NCBI RefSeq assembly: GCF_005877885.1
Contig: NZ_VCHY01000019.1
Coordinates: forward strand, 61,740 to 125,739
Source of the DNA: Labilibacter sediminis
GTDB lineage: Bacteria; Bacteroidota; Bacteroidia; Bacteroidales; Marinilabiliaceae
DNA length: 64,000 nt
Direction of reading: 5' to 3'
A program made the translations under genes and the position numbers. The notes below the pieces were generated by a model. The model did not search any database and was not told the origin of the DNA. It saw nothing but the letters and a program-made list of their open reading frames with translations. How positions within the stretch are numbered: position 1 is the stretch's first letter; each line of letters opens with the position of its first letter. Shown in pieces: positions 29,278-38,794 of this stretch.

Positions 29278-29430
29278 TTTCTTTTTTTGTCAAAAATATT
29301 AAAATCTTCAACTTGTTTAATGCTTTGTGCAGGAAGTTTGTATTTTTCTTTTCTGGTAGATTTATTTAAGGTTAAGGGTAGTATGTCATGTGTTTGTTAT
29401 TTGCAGCCTAAAAAAATGCAAAGTGCCCTT

Positions 29431-30288
29431 TTATAATTGAGATAAAAAGTGATTAAGAAACTCATTGGCCAATTTAGCATCTTCAGTTGAATGAATACCA
29501 ATAACCTGGGTGCTGTGTACAATTATATGTACCGACCCATTAAATAAATCATCAAGTTTTATGATTTGGTTCTCTTCAATTTTTATGGATTGATCTGTAA
29601 AGTCAAGATAATTTTCAATTACTTTTAATGCTTGGGGCTGATCTGTACAAGTAATAAAAAAGGCTTTATAGTTGCTTTTATTTTTTCGATACGATACTTC
29701 CAGAACTTCAGTCAAAAAACTATGTCCTAAATAATTTTTAGGATAAAATTTTGTGCTATGTTGAATCATATTCTCTTTAGGGAAGGACATTAATGCAGAA
29801 AGAGAATAGTTTGAAGATGTCGCATTTTCACAAATATACCGGGCAATTTCTTTCATGGTTTCTATTGTGCCATCTTCCTGATTATTGCCCAAAATCTTAA
29901 TGTAATAATTATCAACACATAAGTTTAATGTGGTTTCTTCTAAATAACTTTCTACACCTAACTTTAAATAAGTAGTTTTTTCCGGCCGTTCGTAGGCGTA
30001 TATACCAAAAGCATATAAAGGAGATTGGTGTTGATATACTTCAACAGAAATGTACTCTTTTTCTAAGTTGATATATTCCACAACATCTAGGTTTTTAAAA
30101 CCATACTTTAAATAGTAATCTGCCGCACCATTTATATGTTCCCAGAGCGATTCTTTATTATATGTAATTACCGTGTCGCTCAGGTTCCATTTTTTTAATT
30201 CAGGGAATTTTATATTGGACTGGCCTGGCATTTTATTGCATAAGGATATAAGGAGGAATAGAATGATAGAGTATACCTTCATAGTCAT
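29431..30288 (-). CDS. DUF6599-family exported protein
   Basis: Secreted or periplasmic protein of 285 aa; translation may also start two codons in (MKVYSII). A signal peptide is present (IILFLLISLCNKMPGQS). The body matches what I know of DUF6599: LWEHINGAADYYLKYGFKNLDV near residue 50 and VEVYQHQSPLYAFGIYAYERP near 85. The family has no proven function. It follows the Fe-S aldo-keto reductase gene with a gap of 58 bp, so the two are probably co-transcribed. Confidence 0.72.
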   Translation of the reverse strand: MTMKVYSIILFLLISLCNKMPGQSNIKFPELKKWNLSDTVITYNKESLWEHINGAADYYLKYGFKNLDVVEYINLEKEYISVEVYQHQSPLYAFGIYAYERPEKTTYLKLGVESYLEETTLNLCVDNYYIKILGNNQEDGTIETMKEIARYICENATSSNYSLSALMSFPKENMIQHSTKFYPKNYLGHSFLTEVLEVSYRKNKSNYKAFFITCTDQPQALKVIENYLDFTDQSIKIEENQIIKLDDLFNGSVHIIVHSTQVIGIHSTEDAKLANEFLNHFLSQL

Positions 30289-30346
30289 ATATAGTTAATT
30301 TTAAGTCTAATGCTTAAGGTATTAATGATAATAAAAATAACTCGCA

Positions 30347-31507
30347 TCAGGCAAGAAATTCATCCGGAATATTGGATAATTGACTGATGTCTTTAATTTT
30401 TTTACTGACATTAAAATTTTTAACACAGCTAACTTTACACTGATTGCACCCTATACATGGATTTTGATTGATATTTAATGAAGTAAGGAGTTCTTTGGCT
30501 TGTTTAGGGTTTTGATAACCATACGAGTACATATATGCACGCATGAGTTCGGGGATAGGGAGTTTTTTTGTGCATTGGGGAACACATTTCTCACAAGCAT
30601 TACAGTATAAGCCGGTTTTTTGTTTATCTAAGGTAAGGTCTTGTAGTTCCTTTTCAGTTAAGGACAGGTCAAATAAAATTGGCATGTTGGCCTGCAATTG
30701 TTCAAGATTTACCATGCTTGGGATGCTTGTATGAAAGTTTTTATCTTTTAATACCCACTTTAAAGCTGCTTTATAATTTACTGCCTGAGTTTTTTCTGTA
30801 TCTAAAAAGCCACCGGCCATAACTTTCATAGCTACAATTCCAATTCCATTTTTAGCTGCCAAAGCTACCTTTTGTTTGATTTCCTCGTTATGTTCTTGTT
30901 TAAAATTAATAGCCGTTAATATTACTTCATAAAGATTACTGTCTATTGCTGCCTGTATAACTTCAGGTTCATTTTTATGAGTTGATATCCCTATGTGTTT
31001 TACCTTTCCTGAATCTTTGGCCTTTTTTAAAGCGGCGAGAGAAGTTTTGTTAAGGGCTTCATCATAAGACTTAATTGAATGCAGATATAAAATATCAACA
31101 TAGTTAGTTTGTAGTCTTTCCAGGCTTTCGTCAAGCATGCTTAAGAATTTCTCTTCGGTTGACTGTGGCCTTACCTTAGTAGCAATCGTATAAGTGTTTC
31201 GATCATATGTTTTTAAGGTTTCTCCTAAAATGCGTTCACTGTTTCCTTTTTGGTAAGTGTGAGCTGTATCAAAATGTGTAATTCCAACCTTTAATGCGGC
31301 TTTAATAATTGAAGGGCTATCCAAACCGCCACAACCAATACTAAGTATAGGTACTTTAATTCCTGTCTTTCCTAATTTTCGTTTTATCGTTTTGGATTTT
31401 TTTTTGGAAGTAAGGTTGTTGTTTGATTGTAGTTGTGATGCAATAGCTAAACCAGCTGCCCCGGCTGATGTTTTTTTGATGAAATTTCGTCGATTAAAAG
31501 AATTCAT
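30347..31507 (-). CDS. Tat-exported aldo/keto reductase with C-terminal 4Fe-4S ferredoxin domain
   Basis: The ATG at 31507 gives NRRNFIKK followed by a hydrophobic stretch, a twin-arginine signal, implying folded export with cofactors. An in-frame TTG 21 bases upstream is less likely. The central domain is an aldo/keto reductase barrel: GCGGLDSPSIIKAALKVGITHFDTAHTYQKG holds the catalytic Asp and Tyr, and LYLHSIK the His. The C-terminus has two clusters of the form CxxCxxCxxxC (CNACEKCVPQC and CIGCNQCKVSC), enough for two [4Fe-4S] clusters. The product likely couples electron transfer to carbonyl reduction in the periplasm. DUF6599 is its likely partner gene. Confidence 0.87.
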   Translation of the reverse strand: MNSFNRRNFIKKTSAGAAGLAIASQLQSNNNLTSKKKSKTIKRKLGKTGIKVPILSIGCGGLDSPSIIKAALKVGITHFDTAHTYQKGNSERILGETLKTYDRNTYTIATKVRPQSTEEKFLSMLDESLERLQTNYVDILYLHSIKSYDEALNKTSLAALKKAKDSGKVKHIGISTHKNEPEVIQAAIDSNLYEVILTAINFKQEHNEEIKQKVALAAKNGIGIVAMKVMAGGFLDTEKTQAVNYKAALKWVLKDKNFHTSIPSMVNLEQLQANMPILFDLSLTEKELQDLTLDKQKTGLYCNACEKCVPQCTKKLPIPELMRAYMYSYGYQNPKQAKELLTSLNINQNPCIGCNQCKVSCVKNFNVSKKIKDISQLSNIPDEFLA

Positions 31508-31691
31508 AACAAAAGTCTTTTGATACAATAACCATGTAAGTTATTGAAAATTTTATTGTCATCAAAAAAGCTTTTCTTATTTCTGAGTGGGGTTTAGAGG
31601 TGTGATTCAGGGGATTGAGTTTGTTTGTAATTAATAGAGAATGCTTCCCTGTAACAAGCGCATTCTCTATGATTTGTAAGCGCTAAATATG

Positions 31692-32741
31692 TTATAAATG
31701 ACCAACGTTTTCCTGATTAACGATGTCAATTGGCTGGTATACTTTTTTTTCAGGAATTGAATTTTGAGTTAAATAATCAATTAGAACCTTAAAGGTTTTT
31801 TCACCCTGTTCTATAGGACGCTGATTAATTAAAAAGTTGATGGTACGTTGTTGTAGGAAGAAACTATTTTTACCGAAAACTTCATATCCAACTAAAAATA
31901 AGTCCTGACGTTTGGCTTTCTCAAGATAATCTGCAATAACATAAGTTCTTGAGCTAGATACCATTACTCCGCCAATATTGGGGTTGTTTGTTAAAACTCT
32001 ATCCAGAGCACTTTTTACTGTCTGCTCATCAGTATTTTCTATTTCAATACTAATTTTTAAAGCGTTGTTTTTACCAACATCCATAAAGTAGCTCAAAAAT
32101 CCCTGGTTACGAAGGTTGAGATGTTGAATGTTTTCAAGGTTTTTTGCAATGTTTACAATTAATATGTCTTTGTCGGATTGAACACCCGTATCTACTAAAC
32201 TAGCAGCAACGCGGCCTCCCTGATAAGCATCTTCACCTACAAAAGTTAGTGCATTTGTGTGATCAATGTGTGTATCTAAAAAGGCATAAGGTGTTTCCAA
32301 ATCATCCAGTTTATGACATAATTCTATGGATTCATTTTTTAGGATAGGAGCAATGATCACCCCATTGGGTTGCCATTCAATAAGGGCAGAGGCCTGACGC
32401 ATAAAGTCAGTTGGATTGTGCATCTCATAATAAAAGAACTCAATTTTTGATGAGTAGGGGTATATAGCTTCCTGACCTTGTTTGATTCCAATTGGATGTT
32501 TGCTCCAGAATTGGTTATCACCCTGACACAAGGGAATAAGCACTGCAATTTTATAGGTTGTAGACGATTTTAAAACGCGAGCTGCAATATTGGGTTTATA
32601 GTTTAGTTTTTCAGCAATAGCCATAACTTTTTCCTTGGTGGCTGCCTTAACTTCACCTCTGTTGTGCAATACTCTGTCCACAGTACCTATGGATACACCT
32701 GCTTTTTCCGCAATGTCTTTTATCCTAACGGTTTTATTCAT
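31692..32741 (-). CDS. LacI family transcriptional regulator (uronate locus, minus arm)
   Basis: DNA-binding regulator of 349 aa with a LacI helix-turn-helix at the N-terminus (VRIKDIAEKAGVSIGTVDRVLHNRGEVKAATKEKV) and a hinge helix (NYKPNIAARVLKSS). The recognition helix reads GTVDRVLH, not the common STVSRAL, so its operator preference may differ from the second LacI protein at 42.1 kb. The C-terminal domain is a periplasmic-binding-protein fold that should sense a sugar derivative. It is the last gene of the minus arm, 76 bp behind dctM, with a hairpin between them. Confidence 0.9.
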   Translation of the reverse strand: MNKTVRIKDIAEKAGVSIGTVDRVLHNRGEVKAATKEKVMAIAEKLNYKPNIAARVLKSSTTYKIAVLIPLCQGDNQFWSKHPIGIKQGQEAIYPYSSKIEFFYYEMHNPTDFMRQASALIEWQPNGVIIAPILKNESIELCHKLDDLETPYAFLDTHIDHTNALTFVGEDAYQGGRVAASLVDTGVQSDKDILIVNIAKNLENIQHLNLRNQGFLSYFMDVGKNNALKISIEIENTDEQTVKSALDRVLTNNPNIGGVMVSSSRTYVIADYLEKAKRQDLFLVGYEVFGKNSFFLQQRTINFLINQRPIEQGEKTFKVLIDYLTQNSIPEKKVYQPIDIVNQENVGHL

Positions 32742-32755
32742 ATCTGCTAATTAAT

Positions 32756-32782
32756 ATCGAGGAACCTGTGTGATCCCTCGAT
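32756..32782 (-). terminator. hairpin between dctM and the lacI gene
   Basis: Stem ATCGAGG / CCTCGAT (32756-32762 with 32776-32782). It has no T run in the direction of transcription, so it may attenuate rather than stop expression of the last gene. Confidence 0.4.
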
Positions 32783-32817
32783 TTTATCAGTACATTTTTT
32801 AAATCTTTTATTATTTG

Positions 32818-34278
32818 CTAAAATCCAAATACTTGTGGTAACCATAAACTAATTTTAGGTATATAAGTCACTAAAATCAAGACTAATACCATAGCTAAAA
32901 ACATAGGCATTAATGGTTTTATTACCTTGTCAATTTTAATGTTGGCTACACTACATCCGATAAATAAAACTGAACCAACCGGAGGAGTGCATAATCCAAC
33001 ACTTAAGTTTAATACCATAATAATTCCAAAGTGTGTAGCATCTACACCCATGTTAGTAACTATTGGTAAAAAAATGGGTGTAAAGATAAGTACAGCAGGG
33101 GTCATATCCATAAAAACACCAACAATAAGCAATATAAAATTGATAATTAATAAAATAACAAAAGGGTTATCGCTTATGCCTAATAAACCGGCGCTTACAT
33201 TTTGCGGAATATTTTCGTAAGCCATAATCCAGGAGAGGCCAATACAAGTGGCTACCAAAAGCAATACGATGGCTGTTGTTTTTACTGATGCTAAAATGAT
33301 TGCAGGTAAATCCGATAGCTTAATCTCTTTATAAAGTAATGAAAGAACAAAGGCATATAAAACAGCAACAGCTGAAGCTTCTGTGGCTGTAAATAAGCCG
33401 CCTACAATACCACCGATTACTACAATAAGTAAGAACAAACTTGGAATTGCATCCCACAATACTTTAAGTCCCCTCTTTATGGAGGCTGGTCGTTTAATGG
33501 TAAATCTTGTAATGGCAAATAAAACCAGTGCGGATATGGCAGCCCAGATTAAGTTATAGGCTGTTGCAGAATGCGCTTTAACGGTAATGATTCCATATAT
33601 GGTAATAAATGTTGCAGCGGCAGCGGTAATTACTTTTAAAACAGCTTTAACGGAAGCTTGAATGCCACTTTTGTAATATATGACAAGTGCCATAGACGTT
33701 AACATGATGGCAAGACCCGTTAAAATTCCGGGTAAATACCCTGCTAAAAATAATGCTGTAATAGAAACACCTCCACTAGCTAATGAATATACAATGAGAA
33801 TATTACTAGGAGGGATAGATAAGCCTGTGGTTGCAGATGAAATATTAACAGCTGCACTAAAGTTTTCATCATAGCCATCTTTCTTCATTTCGGGTCCCAT
33901 AATAGAACCGATGGCAGAGGCTGATGCGGCTGCTGAACCGGAAATGGCGCCAAAAAGCATGTTGGCAAAAACATTTACGTATGCCAACCCTGCAGGCCAA
34001 CGTCCAACAAGTATTTTAGCAAGATTAATGAGCCTTATGGCAATACCGCCACGATTCATAATGTTTCCGGCCAGTATAAAAAAGGGAATAGCCAATAGTG
34101 CAAAGCTATCAAGCCCGGTGGCCATACGTTGTGCATATGTTGTAAAAGCTGGTAATGAATCAATACTTACCAGCATGGTTAAAATTCCTGAAATACCAAT
34201 ACTAAAGGCGATAGGTACACCTGATGACAGTAAAAATAAAAAGGAAAAAATAAGAATAAATATACCTAAGTAGTCCAT
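32818..34278 (-). CDS. dctM: TRAP transporter large permease, DctM-type
   Basis: Large membrane subunit of a TRAP transporter, 486 aa with about 12-14 hydrophobic segments. Family landmarks are AIPFFILAGNIMNRGGIAIRLINLA near residue 60, and VFANMLFGAISGSAAASASAIGSIM. It moves the substrate delivered by DctP across the inner membrane using the sodium or proton gradient. Its ATG overlaps the dctQ stop (TAATG). The context (uxuA, kdgK, kduI, kduD) makes uronates or unsaturated oligouronide products the likely cargo. Confidence 0.94.
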   Translation of the reverse strand: MDYLGIFILIFSFLFLLSSGVPIAFSIGISGILTMLVSIDSLPAFTTYAQRMATGLDSFALLAIPFFILAGNIMNRGGIAIRLINLAKILVGRWPAGLAYVNVFANMLFGAISGSAAASASAIGSIMGPEMKKDGYDENFSAAVNISSATTGLSIPPSNILIVYSLASGGVSITALFLAGYLPGILTGLAIMLTSMALVIYYKSGIQASVKAVLKVITAAAATFITIYGIITVKAHSATAYNLIWAAISALVLFAITRFTIKRPASIKRGLKVLWDAIPSLFLLIVVIGGIVGGLFTATEASAVAVLYAFVLSLLYKEIKLSDLPAIILASVKTTAIVLLLVATCIGLSWIMAYENIPQNVSAGLLGISDNPFVILLIINFILLIVGVFMDMTPAVLIFTPIFLPIVTNMGVDATHFGIIMVLNLSVGLCTPPVGSVLFIGCSVANIKIDKVIKPLMPMFLAMVLVLILVTYIPKISLWLPQVFGF

Positions 34279-34751
34279 TATGTAAGGTTTTCTTTTGGGT
34301 GAATAATAAAGTAAATAGAATAGAAGAGTATCAGTAGACCACTTAGGGGCATTACCATGTATACATAACCTAAAGGAATATGCAAGGCTGCAGATGAAAC
34401 GTTAAATTGAAAACGTGTAATGACCAGCCACATACCTCCGATAATCATCACAGAAATTGCAAATAATGCAATGCAGAGATTAATGAAAAAGTATAGTTTT
34501 ATTTTATTGGATTCCGAAGATTTCTGAATCAATAAGTCTATGGCTAAATGTTGACGTTGTCCGGCAACATAGGCTGCACCCAAAATACCTACCCAAATTA
34601 ACAGGAAACCTGCCAGCTCGTCGGTAAAAGAACTGGGAGATGAAAGAATATAACGACTTAATACCTGCCATAGCACATCAATAACCAAGATGCTCATGAT
34701 TAGTATTAAAATCTTCTCCAGATACCTATCTATAGTTTGTTTAATTTTCAT
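34278..34751 (-). CDS. dctQ: TRAP transporter small permease, DctQ-type
   Basis: Small membrane subunit of the TRAP transporter, 157 aa with four hydrophobic segments. The pattern EKILILIMSILVIDVLWQVLSRY and DELAGFLLIWVGILGAAYVAGQRQHLAIDLL is characteristic. The stop overlaps the dctM start by one base, and the start is 7 bp downstream of the dctP stop. Confidence 0.93.
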   Translation of the reverse strand: MKIKQTIDRYLEKILILIMSILVIDVLWQVLSRYILSSPSSFTDELAGFLLIWVGILGAAYVAGQRQHLAIDLLIQKSSESNKIKLYFFINLCIALFAISVMIIGGMWLVITRFQFNVSSAALHIPLGYVYMVMPLSGLLILFYSIYFIIHPKENLT

Positions 34752-34758
34752 GACTGGA

Positions 34759-35742
34759 TTATTTAACTTTTCTAATGCGTTGAATTAAATCATATATTTC
34801 AGGCTGAGGTTTATACGACTCAAAGATGTTTTCTACAGAACTCATAAATGGTGTTTTGTCAGGATAAATAATCTCAACTCCTGCTTTTTGCACTTCCTTT
34901 AATGCTAGTTCCTCTGCTTCAGCCCAAAGCCTGCGTTGTTCAGGAACAGATGCATTGGCAGCTTCTTGTAACCACTCCTTTTCTTGATCTGTTAATTTGT
35001 TCCAAATCACAGAGCTCATTATCAGTACATCGGGAACAGCAGTGTGTTCGTTAAGTGTATATTTTTTGCATACTTCGTAATGGCGAGACGTATAAAGACT
35101 TGGAGGATTGTTCTCGGCACCATCAACTACCCCGCTCTGTAGTGCCGTATATAATTCTCCCCATGATATTGGAGTAGGTGAACCTCCCATTGCTTTAACC
35201 ATGTTCATGGCGGTCTGACTTTTCATCACCCTAATTTTCATTCCGTTTAAGTCAGCTGGGTTATGGATTGGTTTATCTATGGTATAATAACTTCTAAATC
35301 CGGCATCATAAAAACACAAACCTTTTAAATTAAATTGCTCTGTTGAGTTTAAAAACTCTTTGCCGATATCACCATCTAATACATTAAATGAATGTTCCCT
35401 TGATAGAAAAATATACGGTAGGCCTAAAACTTGATAGTTAGGTGTAAAACTCTCCATAACAGCTGCAGACACTTTTGTAATCGCCAGACTGCCTATCTGA
35501 AGAAGCTCTACGCATTGCTGCTCGCCACCCAGTTGACCACTAGGATAGATTTCCATTTTCATTTTGCCATTGGAGTTTTCTGCCAGATTTTCAGCCATAA
35601 AAACCATTGCCTTATGTACAGGGTGGGAAGGATCTAATCCGTGAGCTAACTTAAGCGTGGTTGCTTTGTTTTTTTTACTACACCCTGAACTAAATAATAG
35701 AGTAGCAATAAATAGTGTTAATATTGATATTCGTAATTTCAT
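34759..35742 (-). CDS. dctP: TRAP transporter solute-binding protein, DctP-type
   Basis: Exported substrate-binding protein of 327 aa. The ATG at 35742 leads a lipoprotein signal with lipobox FSSGC, so it is likely membrane-anchored, which is common in Gram-negative Bacteroidota but less so in Proteobacteria. Family features: KLAHGLDPSHPVHKAM, YPSGQLGGEQQCVELLQIG, and the Arg of GMKIRVMKS expected to bind a carboxylate. VVDGAENNPPS is another conserved block. The binding arginine agrees with a uronic acid ligand. The promoter carries an operator at 35763-35776. Confidence 0.94.
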   Translation of the reverse strand: MKLRISILTLFIATLLFSSGCSKKNKATTLKLAHGLDPSHPVHKAMVFMAENLAENSNGKMKMEIYPSGQLGGEQQCVELLQIGSLAITKVSAAVMESFTPNYQVLGLPYIFLSREHSFNVLDGDIGKEFLNSTEQFNLKGLCFYDAGFRSYYTIDKPIHNPADLNGMKIRVMKSQTAMNMVKAMGGSPTPISWGELYTALQSGVVDGAENNPPSLYTSRHYEVCKKYTLNEHTAVPDVLIMSSVIWNKLTDQEKEWLQEAANASVPEQRRLWAEAEELALKEVQKAGVEIIYPDKTPFMSSVENIFESYKPQPEIYDLIQRIRKVK

Positions 35743-35762
35743 ATTCAAAATTTAAGCAGCAG

Positions 35763-35776
35763 TGCAATCGTTTGTA
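35763..35776. promoter_or_regulatory. LacI-type operator in front of dctPQM
   Basis: TGCAATCGTTTGTA, whose complement TACAAACGATTGCA matches the sites at 41950 and 44042 as a palindrome with a central CG. It lies just downstream of the minus-strand -7 box (35784-35791), where a bound repressor would block initiation. Confidence 0.7.
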
Positions 35777-35783
35777 TTGCCCA

Positions 35784-35791
35784 CAAATATA
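35784..35791 (-). promoter_or_regulatory. -7 box of the dctPQM promoter
   Basis: Minus-strand TATATTTG (TAnnTTTG), 41 nt before the dctP ATG. No clear -33 TTTG. The operator overlaps the expected start site. Confidence 0.55.
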
Positions 35792-35877
35792 ATATATGCT
35801 TTCGTATTTCATAGAAATAAAACATGGAATATTTTCAATTTTAACCTATCCATGTTTTATTATTTTCTGATTAAGTA

Positions 35878-37065
35878 TTATTCAGAAAGACTCCTGCGTA
35901 TGCCAAGCTCAAGACCTCTGATTTCTGCCAGACCTTTCATTCTTCCGTATAATGAATAACCCGGATTGTTATCCTGTCCAATATCACCAAGCATCTGATT
36001 TCCATGGTCAGGTCTTACTGGGATAGAGCAATCAGTACGCCCTTCTTTCTTACGCTTTTCTTCTTCTTTAACAATGGTTTTAAGAACGGAATAGATATCT
36101 ACATCTCCATTAAATAAATAATCTTCGTTAAAATTGTAGTCCGTATCTCTTTTTACATTCCTTAAGTGTGCGAAGTTGATTCGATGAGATAATTCTTCAG
36201 CCATAACACTAAGGTTGTTAAAATATCCTGCTCCCCATGATCCGGTACAAAGTGTAATACCATTAGATATGGAGTCAATGGTAGATATAATGTTTTTAGC
36301 ATCCTCTAAAGTGCTGACTACTCTAGGAAGCCCAAGTAGTCCCCATGGTGGATCGTCCGGGTGAATGGCCATTTTAACACCAGCTTGCTCAGCTGTAGGA
36401 ATAATCTCTTTTAAAAAATCTTCCAGGTGCTTTTTGAGTGTTGCATTATCAATGCCACTGTAGGCATCTAATACACTCTGAAATTGCTCCAAAGTATAAC
36501 TTTCTTCAGCGCCTGGAAGTCCTTTGATTACTGTATTGGTTAGTGTTTCAATACCTTCTGAATCTAAACTTTCGAAGTATGCTTTGGCTTGATCCTGAAT
36601 TTTTTGAGAATAGTCGTTTTCAGCTCCTTTTCGTTTTAATATAAACATATCGAAAGCTGCAAATACTTTCTGTTCATATATAAGAGCCAGAGAACCATCT
36701 TCAAAAGACGAGTTTAAATCTGTTCGTGACCAATCTAAAACAGGCATAAAGTTGTAGCATATTGTGTTTATGCCACATTCACCAAGATTTATGATTGATT
36801 GTTGGTAATTTTTAATGTAAAGTTTCCAGTTTCCAGTTTGTTTTTTGATGTCCTCGTGTACGGGAACGCTTTCAACAACCGACCACGATAAGCCGGCATC
36901 TTCGATCATTTTCTTACGAATAATAATCTCTTCTTTTGTCCACACTTCTCCGTTAGGTATATGATGGAGTGCCGTTACAATGCCGGTGGCACCGGTTTGT
37001 TTTATATCTTCAAGAGTGATACGATCATTAGGTCCGTACCATCTCCAGGTTTGTTCAATAGCCAT
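35878..37065 (-). CDS. uxuA: mannonate dehydratase
   Basis: Dehydrates D-mannonate to 2-keto-3-deoxy-D-gluconate (KDG) with a divalent metal, in the cytoplasm. The 395-aa protein begins MAIEQTWRWYGPNDRITL, and TALHHIPNGEVWTKEEI is the family hallmark. Metal-binding regions include AIHPDDPPW and the histidine-rich segment FAHLRNVKRD, with PVRPDHGNQML near the C-terminus. It lies in the minus-strand uronate cluster, 88 bp behind the oxidoreductase gene, and feeds KdgK. Confidence 0.96.
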   Translation of the reverse strand: MAIEQTWRWYGPNDRITLEDIKQTGATGIVTALHHIPNGEVWTKEEIIIRKKMIEDAGLSWSVVESVPVHEDIKKQTGNWKLYIKNYQQSIINLGECGINTICYNFMPVLDWSRTDLNSSFEDGSLALIYEQKVFAAFDMFILKRKGAENDYSQKIQDQAKAYFESLDSEGIETLTNTVIKGLPGAEESYTLEQFQSVLDAYSGIDNATLKKHLEDFLKEIIPTAEQAGVKMAIHPDDPPWGLLGLPRVVSTLEDAKNIISTIDSISNGITLCTGSWGAGYFNNLSVMAEELSHRINFAHLRNVKRDTDYNFNEDYLFNGDVDIYSVLKTIVKEEEKRKKEGRTDCSIPVRPDHGNQMLGDIGQDNNPGYSLYGRMKGLAEIRGLELGIRRSLSE

Positions 37066-37153
37066 TTTTCTAGTTTTTTAAGATGAAAGGATAATTGAGT
37101 AAAACCGGAGGTTGGTTTTTAACAGTTTATCTCGCTTATCTTTATTATTAATA

Positions 37154-37996
37154 TTAAACTCCGCTATAAGCGCTAAAGCCCCCGTCTACCGGAATGACTA
37201 CCCCAGTGATAAAACTGGCCCAGTCAGATAATAAATAGAGCATGGTTCCGGTTAACTCTTCAGGTTCACCATATCTTTCCATTGGCGTATTGTTGATGAT
37301 TTTTCCACCACGTGCTGTAGCTTCTCCTGTTTTTTCATCAATTAATAAAAATCTATTCTGATTGGTTAGTAAAAAACCGGGAGCAATAGCATTAACTCGA
37401 ATTCCGGTTTTAGCAAAGTGAACAGCCAACCACTGTGTAAAATTATTAATAGCAGCTTTAGAGGCTGAGTAAGCGGGTATTTTTGTAAGAGGAGTATAGG
37501 AGTTCATCGATGAAATATTGATGATTGAACCATCCTTTTTATCCAGCATATCTTTAGCAAAAACTATTGAAGGAAGTAATGTTCCTTGAAAGTTCAAGGC
37601 AAAGACTTTATCGAAACCATCCATCTCAAGTCCAAAAAAAGTATCTTCCAGACTATCCAGCTCATTGTCTGTTAAAAATTCGGCTTTGGTTGTAGCACTG
37701 GCAGCATTACCTCCAGCACCATTTACCAGGTAATCAATCGTTCCAAGAGTTTTGTGAATAATTGATTTAGCATCTTCAAGCGATTGTTTATCCAATACAT
37801 TGGCAGAAATACCTATTGATTCTGTTTTGTATTGGGATTTAATTTCCTCCGCAACCTGTTGAGCAGCATCAAGGTTCAAATCAAGGATTGCTGTTTTAAC
37901 GCCCTGTGAAGCCAGGCTTTTAGCCATGGTTGAGCATAGTATACCACCGCCTCCTGTAATGACAGCAACTTTGTTTTTTAAATTTAAGGACATCAT
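37154..37996 (-). CDS. SDR-type D-mannonate oxidoreductase (fructuronate reductase)
   Basis: Short-chain dehydrogenase of 280 aa with the Rossmann motif TGGGGILC (residues 15-22), NGAGG and catalytic YSASKAA, plus Ser in NISSMNS. The insert around TKAEFLTDNELDSLEDTFFGLEM is typical of the Bacteroidota and Firmicutes SDR enzymes that replace the classical UxuB. With UxaC upstream and UxuA downstream, the expected reaction is NADH-dependent interconversion of D-fructuronate and D-mannonate. Two adjacent ATGs are possible starts. Confidence 0.87.
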   Translation of the reverse strand: MMSLNLKNKVAVITGGGGILCSTMAKSLASQGVKTAILDLNLDAAQQVAEEIKSQYKTESIGISANVLDKQSLEDAKSIIHKTLGTIDYLVNGAGGNAASATTKAEFLTDNELDSLEDTFFGLEMDGFDKVFALNFQGTLLPSIVFAKDMLDKKDGSIINISSMNSYTPLTKIPAYSASKAAINNFTQWLAVHFAKTGIRVNAIAPGFLLTNQNRFLLIDEKTGEATARGGKIINNTPMERYGEPEELTGTMLYLLSDWASFITGVVIPVDGGFSAYSGV

Positions 37997-38107
37997 GTTT
38001 TTGTAGTTTTAAGTTTTTAATATTAGATAACAGACAGATAGAGTATGAAGTATTTAAGCTTGGATAGCTAGCATATATTAAATCTAAATGCCTATTATCT
38101 GTATAAA

Positions 38108-38779
38108 TTATTTCCTGACAGCTTCGATGTTTGCCATAAGCTCTTTAACCATTTGTGTTAAAGCATCCCAATTTTTGGCTGCCATTATTTCTTTTGGAAA
38201 TAATTTAGATCCCATCCCTACACATGTAACACCTGCGTCAAACCATTTTTGCAGGTTTTCTTTTGATGTATCTACACCTCCTGTTGGCATAATGTCTGTC
38301 CAAGGCATTGGTGCTTTAACAGCTTTTACAAATGAAGGACCTCCAACTTCAGAAGCAGGAAATACTTTAACAACTTCAGAACCTAGTTCTTGTGCTTTGT
38401 TTATTTCTGAGATAGTACCACAGCCTGGAGACCACATTACTTTTCTACGGTTGCAGATTTTTGCCATGTTTTCGTTTAATAACGGAGAAACAATAAAGTT
38501 GGCACCTAACTGCATATATAGGGCAGTGGTAGCTTCTTCTACCAACGAGCCTGCTCCTAAAATCATTCCCGGTAGGTTGGCTAATGCGTATTTGTTTAAT
38601 TCGCCAAATACTTCGTGTGCAAAGTCGCCACGATTAACGAATTCAAATACACGAATGCCACCATCGTAACATGATTTTAGAACTGCTTTACATATCTCAA
38701 GGTCTTCATGAAAAAATACAGGAACCACTCCGGTTTCTTTCATTGCCTGAAAAACCTCTAATCTTGAATATTTTGCCAT
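38108..38779 (-). CDS. eda: 2-keto-3-deoxy-6-phosphogluconate aldolase
   Basis: Class I aldolase cleaving KDPG into pyruvate and glyceraldehyde 3-phosphate, about 223 aa. The N-terminus MAKYSRLEVFQAM is the common Bacteroidota form; an ATG 15 bases upstream is possible. The Schiff-base lysine is in EVVKVFPASEVGG, the phosphate site is IMPTGGVD, and SPGCGT is the segment before it. It closes the uronate pathway. The gap behind kdgK (about 375 bp) suggests it may have its own promoter, although none is clear. Confidence 0.94.
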   Translation of the reverse strand: MAKYSRLEVFQAMKETGVVPVFFHEDLEICKAVLKSCYDGGIRVFEFVNRGDFAHEVFGELNKYALANLPGMILGAGSLVEEATTALYMQLGANFIVSPLLNENMAKICNRRKVMWSPGCGTISEINKAQELGSEVVKVFPASEVGGPSFVKAVKAPMPWTDIMPTGGVDTSKENLQKWFDAGVTCVGMGSKLFPKEIMAAKNWDALTQMVKELMANIEAVRK

Positions 38780-38794
38780 AATTATTTTTATCAT

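Noticed and set aside
33911..34273. 120-codon plus-strand ORF inside dctM
   Set aside because: Antisense to a well-conserved TRAP permease; composition is the mirror of membrane helices.
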